NCBI GenBank assembly: GCA_963698165.1
Contig: CAVOPT010000016.1
Location: forward strand, 372,001-436,000
Direction of reading: 5' to 3'
Source of the DNA: JAAYUJ01 sp963698165
GTDB taxonomy: Bacteria; Desulfobacterota; Syntrophobacteria; Syntrophobacterales; Syntrophobacteraceae
Length of the DNA: 64,000 bases
Shown: positions 53,846-63,874 of the stretch, in pieces
Numbering within the stretch: the stretch's first letter is position 1
Layout of the letters: every line of letters starts with the position of its first letter
Position numbers and translations under genes: made by a program
The notes under the pieces: model-generated
The model's input: only the letters and a program-made list of their open reading frames with translations
Database searches by the model: none
Told to the model about the DNA's origin: nothing

Positions 53846-55468
53846 ATGATGAGTCGAAGTGCAACGGATGTTCTGAGAGCAGCGACTGTTGCTCTGGCAA
53901 TCGCGGCCGTCTTCCTTGCGGCGACTGGAGATGGAGTCGCCGGGGCCACCAATACGAACGAGCAGAATGGAAACGCCAAAGTCTTCAAAGAGCTCTCTCT
54001 CGATGAATGCCTCGACGTTGCCATGGAGAACAACCGGCGGAGGCCGGCCTCCAATTTCGCGGTGGCCATGGCGGAGGCCCAGCATCGGCAGGCGTTGGCA
54101 GGTTATTGGCCGCAGGTGAATCTAAAGGGGGCCTATATACGGCTGGACGAGGCGCCCAATTTCATCTTTCCCTCGACCAGTTTCAATATTCCGGCACAGT
54201 CGATCAGCATCCCCGGCGGGACCGCGACCGTCACCATACCTGCCGGCGCCTTTGGCAACCCCACTGCAATACAGCTTCCGGTTGCCTTTCCGGGTCAAAC
54301 CATCAACACCCCGTCGGGGCGGATTCCGATTCCCGCACAGGACATCAAGCTGATGAATCCGGATTCCTTCACGGCGTCGGTGAATGCCACATGGCTCCTC
54401 TTTGACGGCGGCATGCGCAAAGGGCTTCGCGAACAGGCCAGGGGCGGCCTGGACGCGGCCAAAGAGGAAGCCAGGCGCACGGACCTTGAGATCGTCGACA
54501 GTGTCAAACGGCTCTATTACGGAGCGGTGCTTGCACGGCAGCTCCATCAGGTCGGCAAAGACACTCTGGCTCGCATGGGGGCGACTCTCAGCCTGACCGA
54601 GACCATGTACAAAGAGGGTTCCGGGAAAGTCATGAAGACCGATTACCTGGATAACAAGGTGATGGTGGAGTCGCTGCGTTCCGCCGTAGCCTTGCTGGAG
54701 AAGAATGAGGAGATGGCCCAGGCGGCCCTGGCCAATACCATGGGGTTGCCCTGGAACACGAGCGTCAAGCCGACTACCCGGGAACTCCCCTTCACACCCT
54801 ATGACAAGAACCTGGATAAACTGGTCAGTACCGCCTACGAGTTCAGCCCCGACTGGGCCAGGGTGGAAGCCGGCATTCGCGCGGCGGAAGGAGCGGTCAG
54901 GACGGCCAAGAGCGGCCATTTTCCCAAGCTCGCCGTGACGGGGGATCTCCACAAGGTGTGGAACAGCTATGACGCCGGCCTGGTCTCGAACCGAAACAAG
55001 GAAGGGTGGAGCGTCGGTGTCGGGGTCGAGATCGCCCTCTTCGATGGATTCCTGACAAGAAATAAAGTGAAAGAAGCCCGCGCGCGTGCCGATAAGATCA
55101 AGGAAGAAAGATTCCTCCTGCAGGAAGGCATCGGGTTGCAGATCAAGGACATCTTTCTGGGTCTGAGCGCCGCTCAGAAATCTCACCAGGCGACGCTGGA
55201 TGCCATGACGGCAGCCCAGGAAAACCGGGATTTGAACACCCGCGCCTACCAGAACGAACTCGTGGAGACCGAGAAAGTCATCCGCGCCCAGTTGATCGAG
55301 GCCTTGATGTGTGCCCAGCATTACAAGACCCGCTACGACCACATTGCCTTGCAGTCACAGCTCAGCCTGGTGGTGGGCACGGAGTTGGTAAAGCAGCTCG
55401 AAATGAAACAATCAACCGGAACGTATTCCGAAACGGATGATCTCAACCTCTTGCCAGCCAAACAGTGA
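53846..55468 (+). CDS. TolC-family outer-membrane channel protein
   Basis: 540 residues from ATG 53846 (GAGAGG upstream; a longer start at 53813 is possible). A signal peptide (VLRAATVALAIAAVFLAATG) precedes two OEP-type halves: LSLDECLDVAMENNRRRPAS and HRQALAGYWPQVNLKGAYIR in the first, VGVGVEIALFDGFLTRNKVKEA in the second. It would form a trimeric export duct across the outer membrane. No membrane-fusion protein or pump gene follows; instead the binding-protein array begins two bases after its stop, so its export partner, if any, is elsewhere. Confidence 0.88.
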   Translation: MMSRSATDVLRAATVALAIAAVFLAATGDGVAGATNTNEQNGNAKVFKELSLDECLDVAMENNRRRPASNFAVAMAEAQHRQALAGYWPQVNLKGAYIRLDEAPNFIFPSTSFNIPAQSISIPGGTATVTIPAGAFGNPTAIQLPVAFPGQTINTPSGRIPIPAQDIKLMNPDSFTASVNATWLLFDGGMRKGLREQARGGLDAAKEEARRTDLEIVDSVKRLYYGAVLARQLHQVGKDTLARMGATLSLTETMYKEGSGKVMKTDYLDNKVMVESLRSAVALLEKNEEMAQAALANTMGLPWNTSVKPTTRELPFTPYDKNLDKLVSTAYEFSPDWARVEAGIRAAEGAVRTAKSGHFPKLAVTGDLHKVWNSYDAGLVSNRNKEGWSVGVGVEIALFDGFLTRNKVKEARARADKIKEERFLLQEGIGLQIKDIFLGLSAAQKSHQATLDAMTAAQENRDLNTRAYQNELVETEKVIRAQLIEALMCAQHYKTRYDHIALQSQLSLVVGTELVKQLEMKQSTGTYSETDDLNLLPAKQ

Positions 55469-55469
55469 A

Positions 55470-56493
55470 ATGACCAAAGACCCTGCACACAGACTCGCGC
55501 GGCGCCCAAGTCGATGGTTGACCATCTGCACTGGTCTGCTTGCTCTGCTGTTCGTCTGTATAGCCGCGTCACTCTCTGCCGCGGGCAATTCCGACGAGCT
55601 CGCAACTGCTAACAAGGTCTTTCGCCTCGCCTTTTCGCCGAGCATGTTCACGGAGGTCAAAATGGACGACGCCAAGGCGGCCATGAAGGTGTGGTTGTTG
55701 ACGGTCGCCCGGGAGCGCGGTATTGCGATCGACCCGGAGCCGGTAATCTACGGCAGTCTGGAAGAAGTGCTGCGAGGACTGCAGAGCGCCTTTGTGGAGG
55801 GGTTTGGGGGAACGGCCGAAGAGTGTTGGCGGCTGAGCAAAGAAGTCAAACTCGACCGCATGGTCGTGTCAATAAATGGCGGCCGCATGACCGAGGAGTA
55901 CCTCATCCTCGTCCACCGGGACAGCGGCATGGAAGGTGTCGCAGATCTTCGCGGGCGCAGTCTGCTTGTCTTGCAGAATCCCAGAATGAGCCTTGCTACG
56001 GTCTGGCTGGACACGCTCTTGGCCCAAAACGGATTGGAAACCACCCCTGAGTTTTGTAGTCGAGGTGACAAGCGTCAATAAGCTTTCGCAGGTGGTTCTG
56101 CCCGTGTTCTTCCGCAAGAGCGACGCCTGTGTGGTCACACGCCGGGGCTTTCAGACCATGAGTGAGCTCAACCCGCAAGTGGGCAAGCAACTGCGCGTTT
56201 TGGCCGTGTCGCCGGAAGTGGTGCCGTCCGCATTCGCTTTCCGCTCCGATCACACTTCGCCGTTCACAGACCGGATGCTCATCGAAATGGGGAGACTGGG
56301 AGATTCTCCGGCTGGCCAGCAGATTCTGACGCTCCTTCAGGGCGATCGGATCGAAGAGCATCCGATATCTTGCATGGCCGGAGCCTTTGATTTGCTGTCC
56401 ACTCACCAGCGGCTGTGTTCGTTGACGAACAGACCCCAGACAGTCGGAGCGGGCCTGTTGCAAAAGGAAGCCAAACCCGATGGCCGCAGATGA
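55470..56493 (+). pseudogene. PhnD-like periplasmic binding protein 1, frameshifted
   Basis: The first part (55470-56081) has a signal peptide (WLTICTGLLALLFVCIAASL) and FRLAFSPSMFTEVKMDDAKA, with EEYLILVHRDSGMEGVADLR later. It ends early at TAA 56079-56081. The rest, VEVTSVNKLSQVVLPVFFRK then DACVVTRRGF and PAGQQILTLLQG, continues in another frame to 56493. Alignment with the next four paralogues puts a one-base shift near 56050-56065, at the position of their F-F-G-R-V segment. It could be a real lesion or a sequencing error. The family is the phosphate/phosphonate-type binding proteins. Confidence 0.75.
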
Positions 56494-56597
56494 TGGGCGA
56501 CATCTTCAAGAGGGCGTCATGCCTGATCCAGGAGTTGTGACCTCATGGCAAGCCTCTCAACTGAAAAGTTCAGACGTTGCAGAGAAAAGGCGATGAA

Positions 56598-57618
56598 ATG
56601 ACCGATTACCTGACCCATAGACTCGTGTGGAATCCAAGACGATGGATGAAGCTGTGCAGTGGCATCGCCTTCACATTCCTGGTTGCGGGGTTCGTGCCGT
56701 CTTCTAATGGCTGCGGATTCTTTCTCTGGCGACAGCAACACCGCCCTCCTCCGTGTCGGCTTCTCTTCCAGCATGTTTACCGACGTCAACGAGAACGACG
56801 CAAAGGCCGCGGTGAAGGCCTGGGCTCAGGTCCTTGCCAAGGAGCGTAACATTCCAATTGACCCGGAGGCGAGAGTGCTGAACGGCACCGAGGAGATCTC
56901 CCGCGCTCTGCAAAGCAAACTCGTCGATGCCGTAGCCCTCACCACGGATGAACACTCGAGATTGGGCAGAGAATTGCTGTCGAGCGAATTCATCGTGGGC
57001 GTGAACGATGGACGTCTCACGGAGGAGTATGTCCTGCTCGTGCACCGTGACAGCGGGATCGAACGGGTCGGAGATCTTCGGGGACGGAGCCTCAATTTTT
57101 TCCAGAATACGAGAATGAGCCTTGCCTCTGCCTGGCTTGACACACTTCTGGTCAAAGATGGCCTGGGGCGCACTTCCAAGTTTTTCGGAAGGGTGACGCA
57201 ACTGAATAAGCTCCCGCGGGTGATCCTGCCGGTTTTCTTCCGCCAGAGCGACGCCTGTGTGGTCACGCGCCGGGGCTTTCACATTATGGCCGAACTCAAT
57301 CCCCAAGTGGGCCAGCAATTGAAGGTTCTCAGTTCCTCCCCCGAACTCGTGCCCGCCGGGTTCTGCTTCCGGCGAGATTACAACAACCCCCTCAAAGAAA
57401 GGATCTTGGCCGAGTTTGGGAAGGTGCACACGACACCCGCCGGACAGCAGGTTCTGACGATTTTCCAGTCTGGTCGCCTCGAAGTACACCCGATTTCCAT
57501 TCTGAACAGCAGCTTGGAGTTGCTGGCAAGTCACAGCCGGTTGTGCGCTGCGACGAACAGCGCGGAAGCAGTCGAAGGGCGCTCCGCACCCGGCGAAGCC
57601 ATAGCAGGAGTGAAGTAG
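56598..57618 (+). pseudogene. PhnD-like periplasmic binding protein 2, frameshift after the signal peptide
   Basis: From ATG 56598 an export signal (MTDYLTHRLVWNPRRWMKLC, then a hydrophobic stretch) is in one frame. The mature protein, LLRVGFSSSMFTDVNENDAK through RRGFHIMAELNPQVGQQLK to 57618, is in another. The junction lies near 56700-56712. A start at ATG 56707 would give an intact but signal-less 303-residue protein, unlikely to work as a periplasmic binding protein. It is very similar to copies 1 and 3. Confidence 0.7.
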
Positions 57619-57621
57619 ACG

Positions 57622-58632
57622 ATGCTGAGCAACAGAAACGAACCAGGACCACACAGGAGGCCAGGCACTCTGAGGCTGGGGCGGCGCGCCAAGGGGCTTG
57701 CTGTATGGCTTGCCGTGCTGGGTCTCTGCGCCGTCGGTAACGCGGACCAGGAGGGAGCAACCCAAAACAATCCAAAGTCGATCCGCATCGGCATCTCCCA
57801 AGGCACATGGTCGGGAGTGAAAAACAACGACGCCATCGCGGCGATTAAGGCCTGGGCCAAGACGGTCATGGGAGAGTATGGCATCACCATCAATGTGGAA
57901 GCCATGTTTTTCGAGAGTAACCAGGGTATGGCCGCCTCAATGAAGAACGGTCAAATCGACGCCGTCTCCATTGCCGCCGACGAGTTCCTGGCCCTGGACC
58001 CCAAGGTGAAACCCGACACCGTTTTCATGTCCGTCAGAAACAAATCGTTCTCCGAACGGTATGTGATCCTGGTGCATCGGAACAGTGGAATCGACGCTGT
58101 CGGTGATCTGGGGGGGCGTAAAGTCCTGCTGCACAAAAGTCCGAGAACTTGCCTGGCGCCACAGTGGCTTGACACACTTCTGGCAAGCCACTCCATGGGT
58201 CTTGCGGACCAGGTGTCAGGAAACACGACCAGGGTTGAAAATCCCTCCAAGGCCGTCCTGCAAGTGTTTTTCCGAAATGCCGACGCCTGTTTGGTCACAT
58301 CGAACGTTTTCGACATGGTGAGCGAACTCAATCCGCAGCTGCGCAAGGAACTGCGCATCCTGGCGTCATCGCCGGACGTGATTCCCAACCTGTTCTTTTT
58401 CCGGGCCGGGTACACTTCCGATGTCAAGGACAAGCTGGAGGCCGCCCTCGTGGCGCTGCACCAGACGCCGGCGGGGCAGCAGGTCCTGACAGTCTTCCAG
58501 TGCGACAGCATGGAAAAGCGACCGAGTTCGTGTCTGGAAGGCACCCGCCGGATGCTGGCAGAATATGACCGCCTGAGGCAGCGTCAAAGCAGCGGAGAAG
58601 GACAAGGCCCACTCACAAGGGTTGCTCAATGA
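57622..58632 (+). CDS. PhnD-like periplasmic binding protein 3
   Basis: An intact 336-residue exported protein. The signal peptide lies around residues 22-42 (AKGLAVWLAVLGLCAVGNA). The mature part has IRIGISQGTWSGVKNNDAIA, RYVILVHRNSGIDAVGDLGG, then WLDTLLA and VFFRNADACLVTSNVFDMVS, ending in a PAGQQVLTVFQCDSM block. These are shared across all five tandem copies and resemble phosphonate/phosphite-type (PhnD) binding proteins. It starts three bases after copy 2 stops. The ligand is unknown. Confidence 0.82.
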   Translation: MLSNRNEPGPHRRPGTLRLGRRAKGLAVWLAVLGLCAVGNADQEGATQNNPKSIRIGISQGTWSGVKNNDAIAAIKAWAKTVMGEYGITINVEAMFFESNQGMAASMKNGQIDAVSIAADEFLALDPKVKPDTVFMSVRNKSFSERYVILVHRNSGIDAVGDLGGRKVLLHKSPRTCLAPQWLDTLLASHSMGLADQVSGNTTRVENPSKAVLQVFFRNADACLVTSNVFDMVSELNPQLRKELRILASSPDVIPNLFFFRAGYTSDVKDKLEAALVALHQTPAGQQVLTVFQCDSMEKRPSSCLEGTRRMLAEYDRLRQRQSSGEGQGPLTRVAQ

Positions 58633-59582
58633 AAGGCACGAAAGGAACCATGTTCATCAATGCAAGAAAGGCCCGCTGGTGCCTGACGTGGGCGCTGGGA
58701 CTGCTGCTGGCGTTCTCGGTCTTCCACCCGGGGCCTGCCGCGGAGCTGAGGCCGAGCGTTTTGCGTGTTGGATTCACCAAGTCCTGCTTTCTAGGCGTAA
58801 ACCGTAACGATGCGGAGGCCTCATTCAAGGCCTTCCTGGCAACCGTTGGGCGGCAGCGTGGATATGACCTGCAGTCCCGGGTGGAGATCTTCGAAGATAC
58901 ACCTTCCTTTGACGCGGCAATAAAGAGGAAGGAAATTCAACTGGCCATTGTCGATTCCTGGCAATACGTGTCGATGGATATCCAGAAAGTCATGGACCCC
59001 TTTTTCGTCCCTGTACCGAAGGACACTGTGGGCAGGAACTACGTGGTCCTGACACGCCAAGGGAGTGGACTGAACACCCTGGGCGACCTCAGGGGCAAGG
59101 AAATCGCACAGCTGGAAATGGGGGCAGCCACCATGGGCCGGCCATGGCTCGAAACACTCCTCATGGTGAATGGTTTTGGAGGACTGGACCGATTTTTCGG
59201 CAGGATTGAGGTTGTGGGCAAGCCATCGTCAGCGGTGCTGCCGGTCTTCTTTGGGAACAAGCATGCCTGCCTGGTTGACATGTTGGGCTTTGAAATCATG
59301 AAGGAACTGAACCCGCAGCTCGGTGCCAAACTCCAGGTGGTAGCCACTTCGGAGTCCTGCGTGGACAACGTGATCTGTCTCTCTAAGGATGGATGGGCTT
59401 CGGAGGCTCACAAGCAAGACACGATTCGGGCGCTTGGGGAGTTGCACCTTGAGCCCGCCGGGCAACAAATACTCACCATTTTCAAGGTGGCGAAGCTGGT
59501 CCCGTTTCAGGAAACGGACCTGGACACGGTGAAGAAGCTGCGGATGACGCATGATCAATTGCGGAAGGGGGTCAAGTTATGA
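58629..59582 (+). CDS. PhnD-like periplasmic binding protein 4
   Basis: 317 residues, the start overlapping the previous stop (ATGA); an ATG at 58650 with AAAGGA in front is an alternative. It has a signal peptide (WALGLLLAFSVFHPGPAA), then LRVGFTKSCFLGVNRNDAEA, LAIVDSWQYVSMDIQKVMDP, YVVLTRQGSGLNTLGDLRGK and VFFGNKHACLVDMLGFEIMK. It is closely related to copy 5 (shared GVNRNDAEA/NVNRNDAEA and GNKHACLVD) and more distant from copies 1-3, so the array has two subfamilies. Confidence 0.85.
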   Translation: MKGTKGTMFINARKARWCLTWALGLLLAFSVFHPGPAAELRPSVLRVGFTKSCFLGVNRNDAEASFKAFLATVGRQRGYDLQSRVEIFEDTPSFDAAIKRKEIQLAIVDSWQYVSMDIQKVMDPFFVPVPKDTVGRNYVVLTRQGSGLNTLGDLRGKEIAQLEMGAATMGRPWLETLLMVNGFGGLDRFFGRIEVVGKPSSAVLPVFFGNKHACLVDMLGFEIMKELNPQLGAKLQVVATSESCVDNVICLSKDGWASEAHKQDTIRALGELHLEPAGQQILTIFKVAKLVPFQETDLDTVKKLRMTHDQLRKGVKL

Positions 59583-60523
59583 GAGCCCTCTCCGCCAGAT
59601 TCCGTCGGCGTGTGGCTCCAGCGCTGGGTGTGCTGCTGGTGCAGCTCTGGATCTTCTCGGCGTGGGCGGACGAGCAGAACGGCGTTTTGAAGCCAATGTC
59701 CCTGGAAGTGGGGTTCACCAAATACGCCTTTCTGAATGTGAACCGCAACGATGCGGAAGCCGCCTTCAAAGCCTTCTTGCAGGTTGTAGGGCGACAACAC
59801 GGCTATGACGTCACAGCGAAAGTGCGCGTGTTCGATGACGTGTCGGCGTTCGAGGCGGCCGTCAAAGCCGGGTCCATGGACCTGGTCATCGTCGATTCCT
59901 GGCGGTATCTTGCGATGGACATCCACAAGCTCGCTACGCCGTTCTTTATCACTTCGGATCGGGGAAAAATCGGGAAAAGATATGTCCTGCTGACACGCCA
60001 GGGAAGCAACCTCAACACGCTGGCGGATCTGCGAGGCAAGGACATTGCGCAGATTGAGGTCACAAACTCCAACCTGGGCCGTCCCTGGCTGGAAACCCTT
60101 CTTTTGGCAAACCGCTTGGGAACAAGTGAAACATTTTTCGGCAGGGTGGAGAGTGTCGGTAAGCCATCCGCTGCGGTGCTGCCGGTTTTCTTCGGAAACA
60201 AACACGCCTGCCTCGTGGACGAGTCGGGCTTTGACATCATGAAGGAGTTGAATCCGCAGGTGGGCAAAGGAATTCAGGTCGTGGTCGCCTCGGAGCCGCT
60301 TGTGGATGCCGTCATCTGTCTGCGCAACTCGAGCTGGTCCTCCGAAAAATTTAAACGGGACTTGATCCAAGCCCTCGGCGACCTGCACCGCGAGCCGGTA
60401 GGACAGCAGATCCTGACACTGTTCAAGGTGAGCCAATTGCTGCCTTATCAGGAAACGCACCTGGACAACGTAATGAAGCTGCGGATGACCTACGAGAAGT
60501 TGTGCAAAGAGAACACGCCATGA
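59579..60523 (+). CDS. PhnD-like periplasmic binding protein 5
   Basis: 314 residues with ATGA overlaps at both ends. Signal peptide (VAPALGVLLVQLWIFSAWA), then LEVGFTKYAFLNVNRNDAEA, LVIVDSWRYLAMDIHKLATP, LLTRQGSNLNTLADLRGKDI and FFGNKHACLVDESGFDIMKE. It is the copy directly coupled to the hybrid kinase gene, so it is the likeliest sensing partner. No ABC permease or ATPase is encoded anywhere in the operon. Confidence 0.85.
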   Translation: MRALSARFRRRVAPALGVLLVQLWIFSAWADEQNGVLKPMSLEVGFTKYAFLNVNRNDAEAAFKAFLQVVGRQHGYDVTAKVRVFDDVSAFEAAVKAGSMDLVIVDSWRYLAMDIHKLATPFFITSDRGKIGKRYVLLTRQGSNLNTLADLRGKDIAQIEVTNSNLGRPWLETLLLANRLGTSETFFGRVESVGKPSAAVLPVFFGNKHACLVDESGFDIMKELNPQVGKGIQVVVASEPLVDAVICLRNSSWSSEKFKRDLIQALGDLHREPVGQQILTLFKVSQLLPYQETHLDNVMKLRMTYEKLCKENTP

Positions 60524-63500
60524 ACCGAATCCAAAAGGTTATCGAAGCCGTTGGCGTAAACAAAGAGTGCACGATGAAAACAAACGACATGAAGAACAAA
60601 CGAATGGGGATCACGCTGAGGACAGCCCTTTTGTCCTGGCTGGTCACAATCATCACGCTGTTGATCTTCGTCACGGTGATCATCCCTGAACAGAAGCGAA
60701 CATTCCTTGAGAACCTGGAGTCCAAGGCGCACGGGATCACCGTGTCGCTGCGCGATGTGGCGGCCGGCGCCGTCGTCAACGAAGATTACAGCACCGTGGT
60801 CGACTACTGCGTTCAAATGCTGAGTGGTGACAACAGCCTAGATTACCTGGTGATCACACGCAACGACGGCTTCTCGATGATTCACGACCGTGCGGGATGG
60901 CGCTCCGAAACAGATGCGCCCAAGGAATGGCGACCCGACAAACGTGAGTCCAGCAGGGGCATCGGCGTCGTTCCCCTCTTCCAACGACGGGTCTTCCACT
61001 ACTCGCAGCCGTTCGACTACTCAGGCATCCAGTGGGGCTGGATTCACGTGGGTCTCTCCCTCGACGGCTACGATCAAAGCGTGGCGGCGGTTTATCGACG
61101 GACCGGCATGCTGGCGGTCCTCTGCATCATGCTCAGCCTGGTGGCGTCTGTCGTTTACGCAAAAAGGCTCGTAAAGCCCATCCTGAGTCTCGAGGCCGTC
61201 GTCCAGGAGGTTGCCGGAGGCGACCTATCCGCACGGGCCTCGATCCAAAGCGGTGACGAGATAGGGAGCCTGGCCAATTCAGTCAATTCAATGACGGTAG
61301 CACTCCTGCAAAGAGACAGGATTCTGCAGAGCGTCCGCTTTGCAGCGCAGCAGTTCCTGAGCTCCGCGAACTGGGATGTGGTCATCGAAGACGTTATGGC
61401 TGTGATCGGCCAGGCGGCGGGGGTCAGTCGCATCCACGTACTTGAGAATCAACGCGACCCAGAGGGGAATTTGCTGGCCCACATGCGTTTTGAGTGGCTC
61501 GCCGCCGGCATCACCCAGACGATGGACTCTCCGAACCGCCTGAGCTTCGCCTGGTATGGTTCGGGCTTCGATGTGTGTGCCGATCTTCTGAGACGCAACG
61601 AGACCCTTATAGCGCACGTGAGTGAACTCGATGAGGCTCAAAAGCGCGTGCTCGAACCCCATGGCGTCAAGTCTCTCCTCGGCATACCGATCATGGTGGA
61701 GAACTCGTGGTGGGGGGTCTTCTGCTTGGAAGAATGTAAGCATGAGCGCCAGTGGACCGACGCCGAGCTGGACAGCCTTCGGGCGGCTGCGGATATGCTG
61801 GGCGCCGCCATTGAGCGGCAACGAACGCAGGATGCGCTGCTGAAAGCCAAGGAAGCAGCTGAGGCCGGCAGTTTAGCCAAGTCACAATTCCTGGCCAATA
61901 TGAGCCATGAGATCCGCACCCCTATTACCGGCGTTCTGGGGATGCTGCAAATACTTCACAGGACGGACTTGGACAAGAGACAAGGCCGTTACGTGGCCAA
62001 CGCTCTCTCCTCGGCAGAAGCTCTCATGAACGTCATCGGCGACGTGCTTGATTTCTCCAAAATCGAAGCCGGCAAGATGGAACTGGATGAAAACGTGTTT
62101 TGTGTATCCGATATCGTGGACAGTGCCGTGCGAGTTTGTGCGGAAAAGGCCGAACGGAAGGGAATCGAGCTTGCCTACAAGGTGTGCGATTCGCTGCCGG
62201 AAGAGCTCATCGGGGACCAAAACCGTCTACGTCAGGTCCTGGTCAATCTCGTGGGAAACGCTGTAAAATTCACCGAAAACGGCGAGGTCATCGTGAGCTG
62301 CAAGCGTCAGGATACCTCCCAAGAAGCGACAATGCTGCGTTTTGAGGTTCGGGATAGCGGTTGCGGCATAGGACGCGAGCAGCAAGCCCTGATTTTCGAT
62401 GCCTTCTCTCAAGCTGACAACTCCATGAGCCGTAACTATGGCGGGACAGGATTGGGGCTGGCCATTTCGCGCCAGCTCTGCGAATTGATGGGCGGCACGA
62501 TCGGCGTGGAAAGCGAGCCAGGCAGAGGAGCGACCTTCTGGTTTACCGCACGGCTCAAAGAACCCAGCTCGAAACCTCTGAAGACCCCAACTCATCTGCT
62601 CGACCTAAAAGGACTGCGTGTCCTCGTGGTGGAGGATTGTGTTCAGACACGCGAAATTTTCCAGGATTTCATCCTGTCATGGAAGGGCCTTGTTGAAGTT
62701 GCACCGAATGCCACTGTGGGTCTCGATAAGCTTAGGGCCGCCGCCAAGAACGGACGACCTTTTGCGGTGGCCGTACTGGACTGGAGAATGCCGGGAATGG
62801 ATGGGGTGTCCATGGCCCGGATCATCAAGGGCGACAACCAACTGAAGCACACAGGGTTGGTTTTGATGAGCAGCTTCGCCCAGATAGCCGACAGCGATGA
62901 TGTGAAAGTGGGCGGCTTCGCCGCCTGTGTCCCAAAACCCATAAGCAGATCCGACCTTTACGATGCCATTTTGACTGCCGCCAACGGCGACTTGAGAAAA
63001 CTGCGGGAACCCTTGCGAAAGCAGATGGCGCAACCATCAGCATCGAGGGACGTCGCTTCCGAAACCATCCTGCTGGCGGAAGACAACGAGATCAACCGGG
63101 AGGTGGCGACAGAGTTCATCGCCGAACTGGGGTATCGATGCAAATGGGCCCGGACGGGTCGCGAGGCCGTGGAGGCCATCCGGGCGTGTAAAGTTGATCT
63201 CGTGTTGATGGACTGCCAAATGCCGGAGATGGACGGATACGAGGCGGCGCGTATCATCCGCCGTTGGGAAGCAGAAAACGCCGACAAACCTGGAGGACAG
63301 CGAATACCCATCGTGGCTCTGACCGCACACGCAGCGAAAAGCGACCGGGAACGTTGTCTTGAAGCGGGGATGGATGATTATCTGACCAAACCCCTTGATC
63401 CCGAGGAACTGGCAAGGACGCTGCAAAAGTGGCTCAAAGGCACTGGGCGTTCTTGTCGGCAGGAAACCGAGCTCGCGGATCGTGGCAAAGCCGGCGATGA

Positions 63501-63834
63501 GCAATGGGTGATAATCGATTACCCGAGCCTTCTGGAACGGTGCATGGGAAAACGGGACCTAGCGGAGCGGCTCGTCCAGATGTTCCTCGAGAATACCCAG
63601 GACAACCTGCAAGAGCTGGAGTCCGCCGTGCAGAAAAACGATGCGGCCTCGACGGCGGAAATTGCCCACAGCATAAAGGGGGCTGCGGGCAGCGTATCGG
63701 CCATGACCATGTGGGAGGTGTCCGCGCAGCTTGAGGCCATGGGGCGGGAGAAGAACCTGGTCGAAGCCCCTGCACTCGTCGGGCAGTTGCGGGAGCACCT
63801 GCAACTTCTGAGAGCAGGTCTTGAGACAAGTTGA
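60520..63834 (+). CDS. Hybrid sensor histidine kinase with two receivers and an HPt domain
   Basis: 1104 residues from ATG 60520 (ATGA overlap). Two membrane helices (about 33-55 and 195-214) flank a ~140-residue periplasmic loop. HAMP follows (to ~268), then a GAF-like domain (about 280-440). The HisKA phosphoacceptor is NMSHEIRTPI (His463), with a HATPase region (IGDQNRLRQVLVNLVGNAVK, GGTGLGLAISRQL). Receiver 1 has Asp754 (VLDWRMPGMDG) and receiver 2 Asp898 (LVLMDCQMPEMDG). The HPt domain has His1050 (IAHSIKGAAGS). This supports a phosphorelay inside one protein; an output response regulator is not encoded in the window. The binding proteins before it probably present ligand to the periplasmic loop. 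Confidence 0.93.
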   Translation: MNRIQKVIEAVGVNKECTMKTNDMKNKRMGITLRTALLSWLVTIITLLIFVTVIIPEQKRTFLENLESKAHGITVSLRDVAAGAVVNEDYSTVVDYCVQMLSGDNSLDYLVITRNDGFSMIHDRAGWRSETDAPKEWRPDKRESSRGIGVVPLFQRRVFHYSQPFDYSGIQWGWIHVGLSLDGYDQSVAAVYRRTGMLAVLCIMLSLVASVVYAKRLVKPILSLEAVVQEVAGGDLSARASIQSGDEIGSLANSVNSMTVALLQRDRILQSVRFAAQQFLSSANWDVVIEDVMAVIGQAAGVSRIHVLENQRDPEGNLLAHMRFEWLAAGITQTMDSPNRLSFAWYGSGFDVCADLLRRNETLIAHVSELDEAQKRVLEPHGVKSLLGIPIMVENSWWGVFCLEECKHERQWTDAELDSLRAAADMLGAAIERQRTQDALLKAKEAAEAGSLAKSQFLANMSHEIRTPITGVLGMLQILHRTDLDKRQGRYVANALSSAEALMNVIGDVLDFSKIEAGKMELDENVFCVSDIVDSAVRVCAEKAERKGIELAYKVCDSLPEELIGDQNRLRQVLVNLVGNAVKFTENGEVIVSCKRQDTSQEATMLRFEVRDSGCGIGREQQALIFDAFSQADNSMSRNYGGTGLGLAISRQLCELMGGTIGVESEPGRGATFWFTARLKEPSSKPLKTPTHLLDLKGLRVLVVEDCVQTREIFQDFILSWKGLVEVAPNATVGLDKLRAAAKNGRPFAVAVLDWRMPGMDGVSMARIIKGDNQLKHTGLVLMSSFAQIADSDDVKVGGFAACVPKPISRSDLYDAILTAANGDLRKLREPLRKQMAQPSASRDVASETILLAEDNEINREVATEFIAELGYRCKWARTGREAVEAIRACKVDLVLMDCQMPEMDGYEAARIIRRWEAENADKPGGQRIPIVALTAHAAKSDRERCLEAGMDDYLTKPLDPEELARTLQKWLKGTGRSCRQETELADRGKAGDEQWVIIDYPSLLERCMGKRDLAERLVQMFLENTQDNLQELESAVQKNDAASTAEIAHSIKGAAGSVSAMTMWEVSAQLEAMGREKNLVEAPALVGQLREHLQLLRAGLETS

Positions 63835-63874
63835 CGAAAAAGACGAACAATTCGCCTTGTCTCGATACTTCGGG

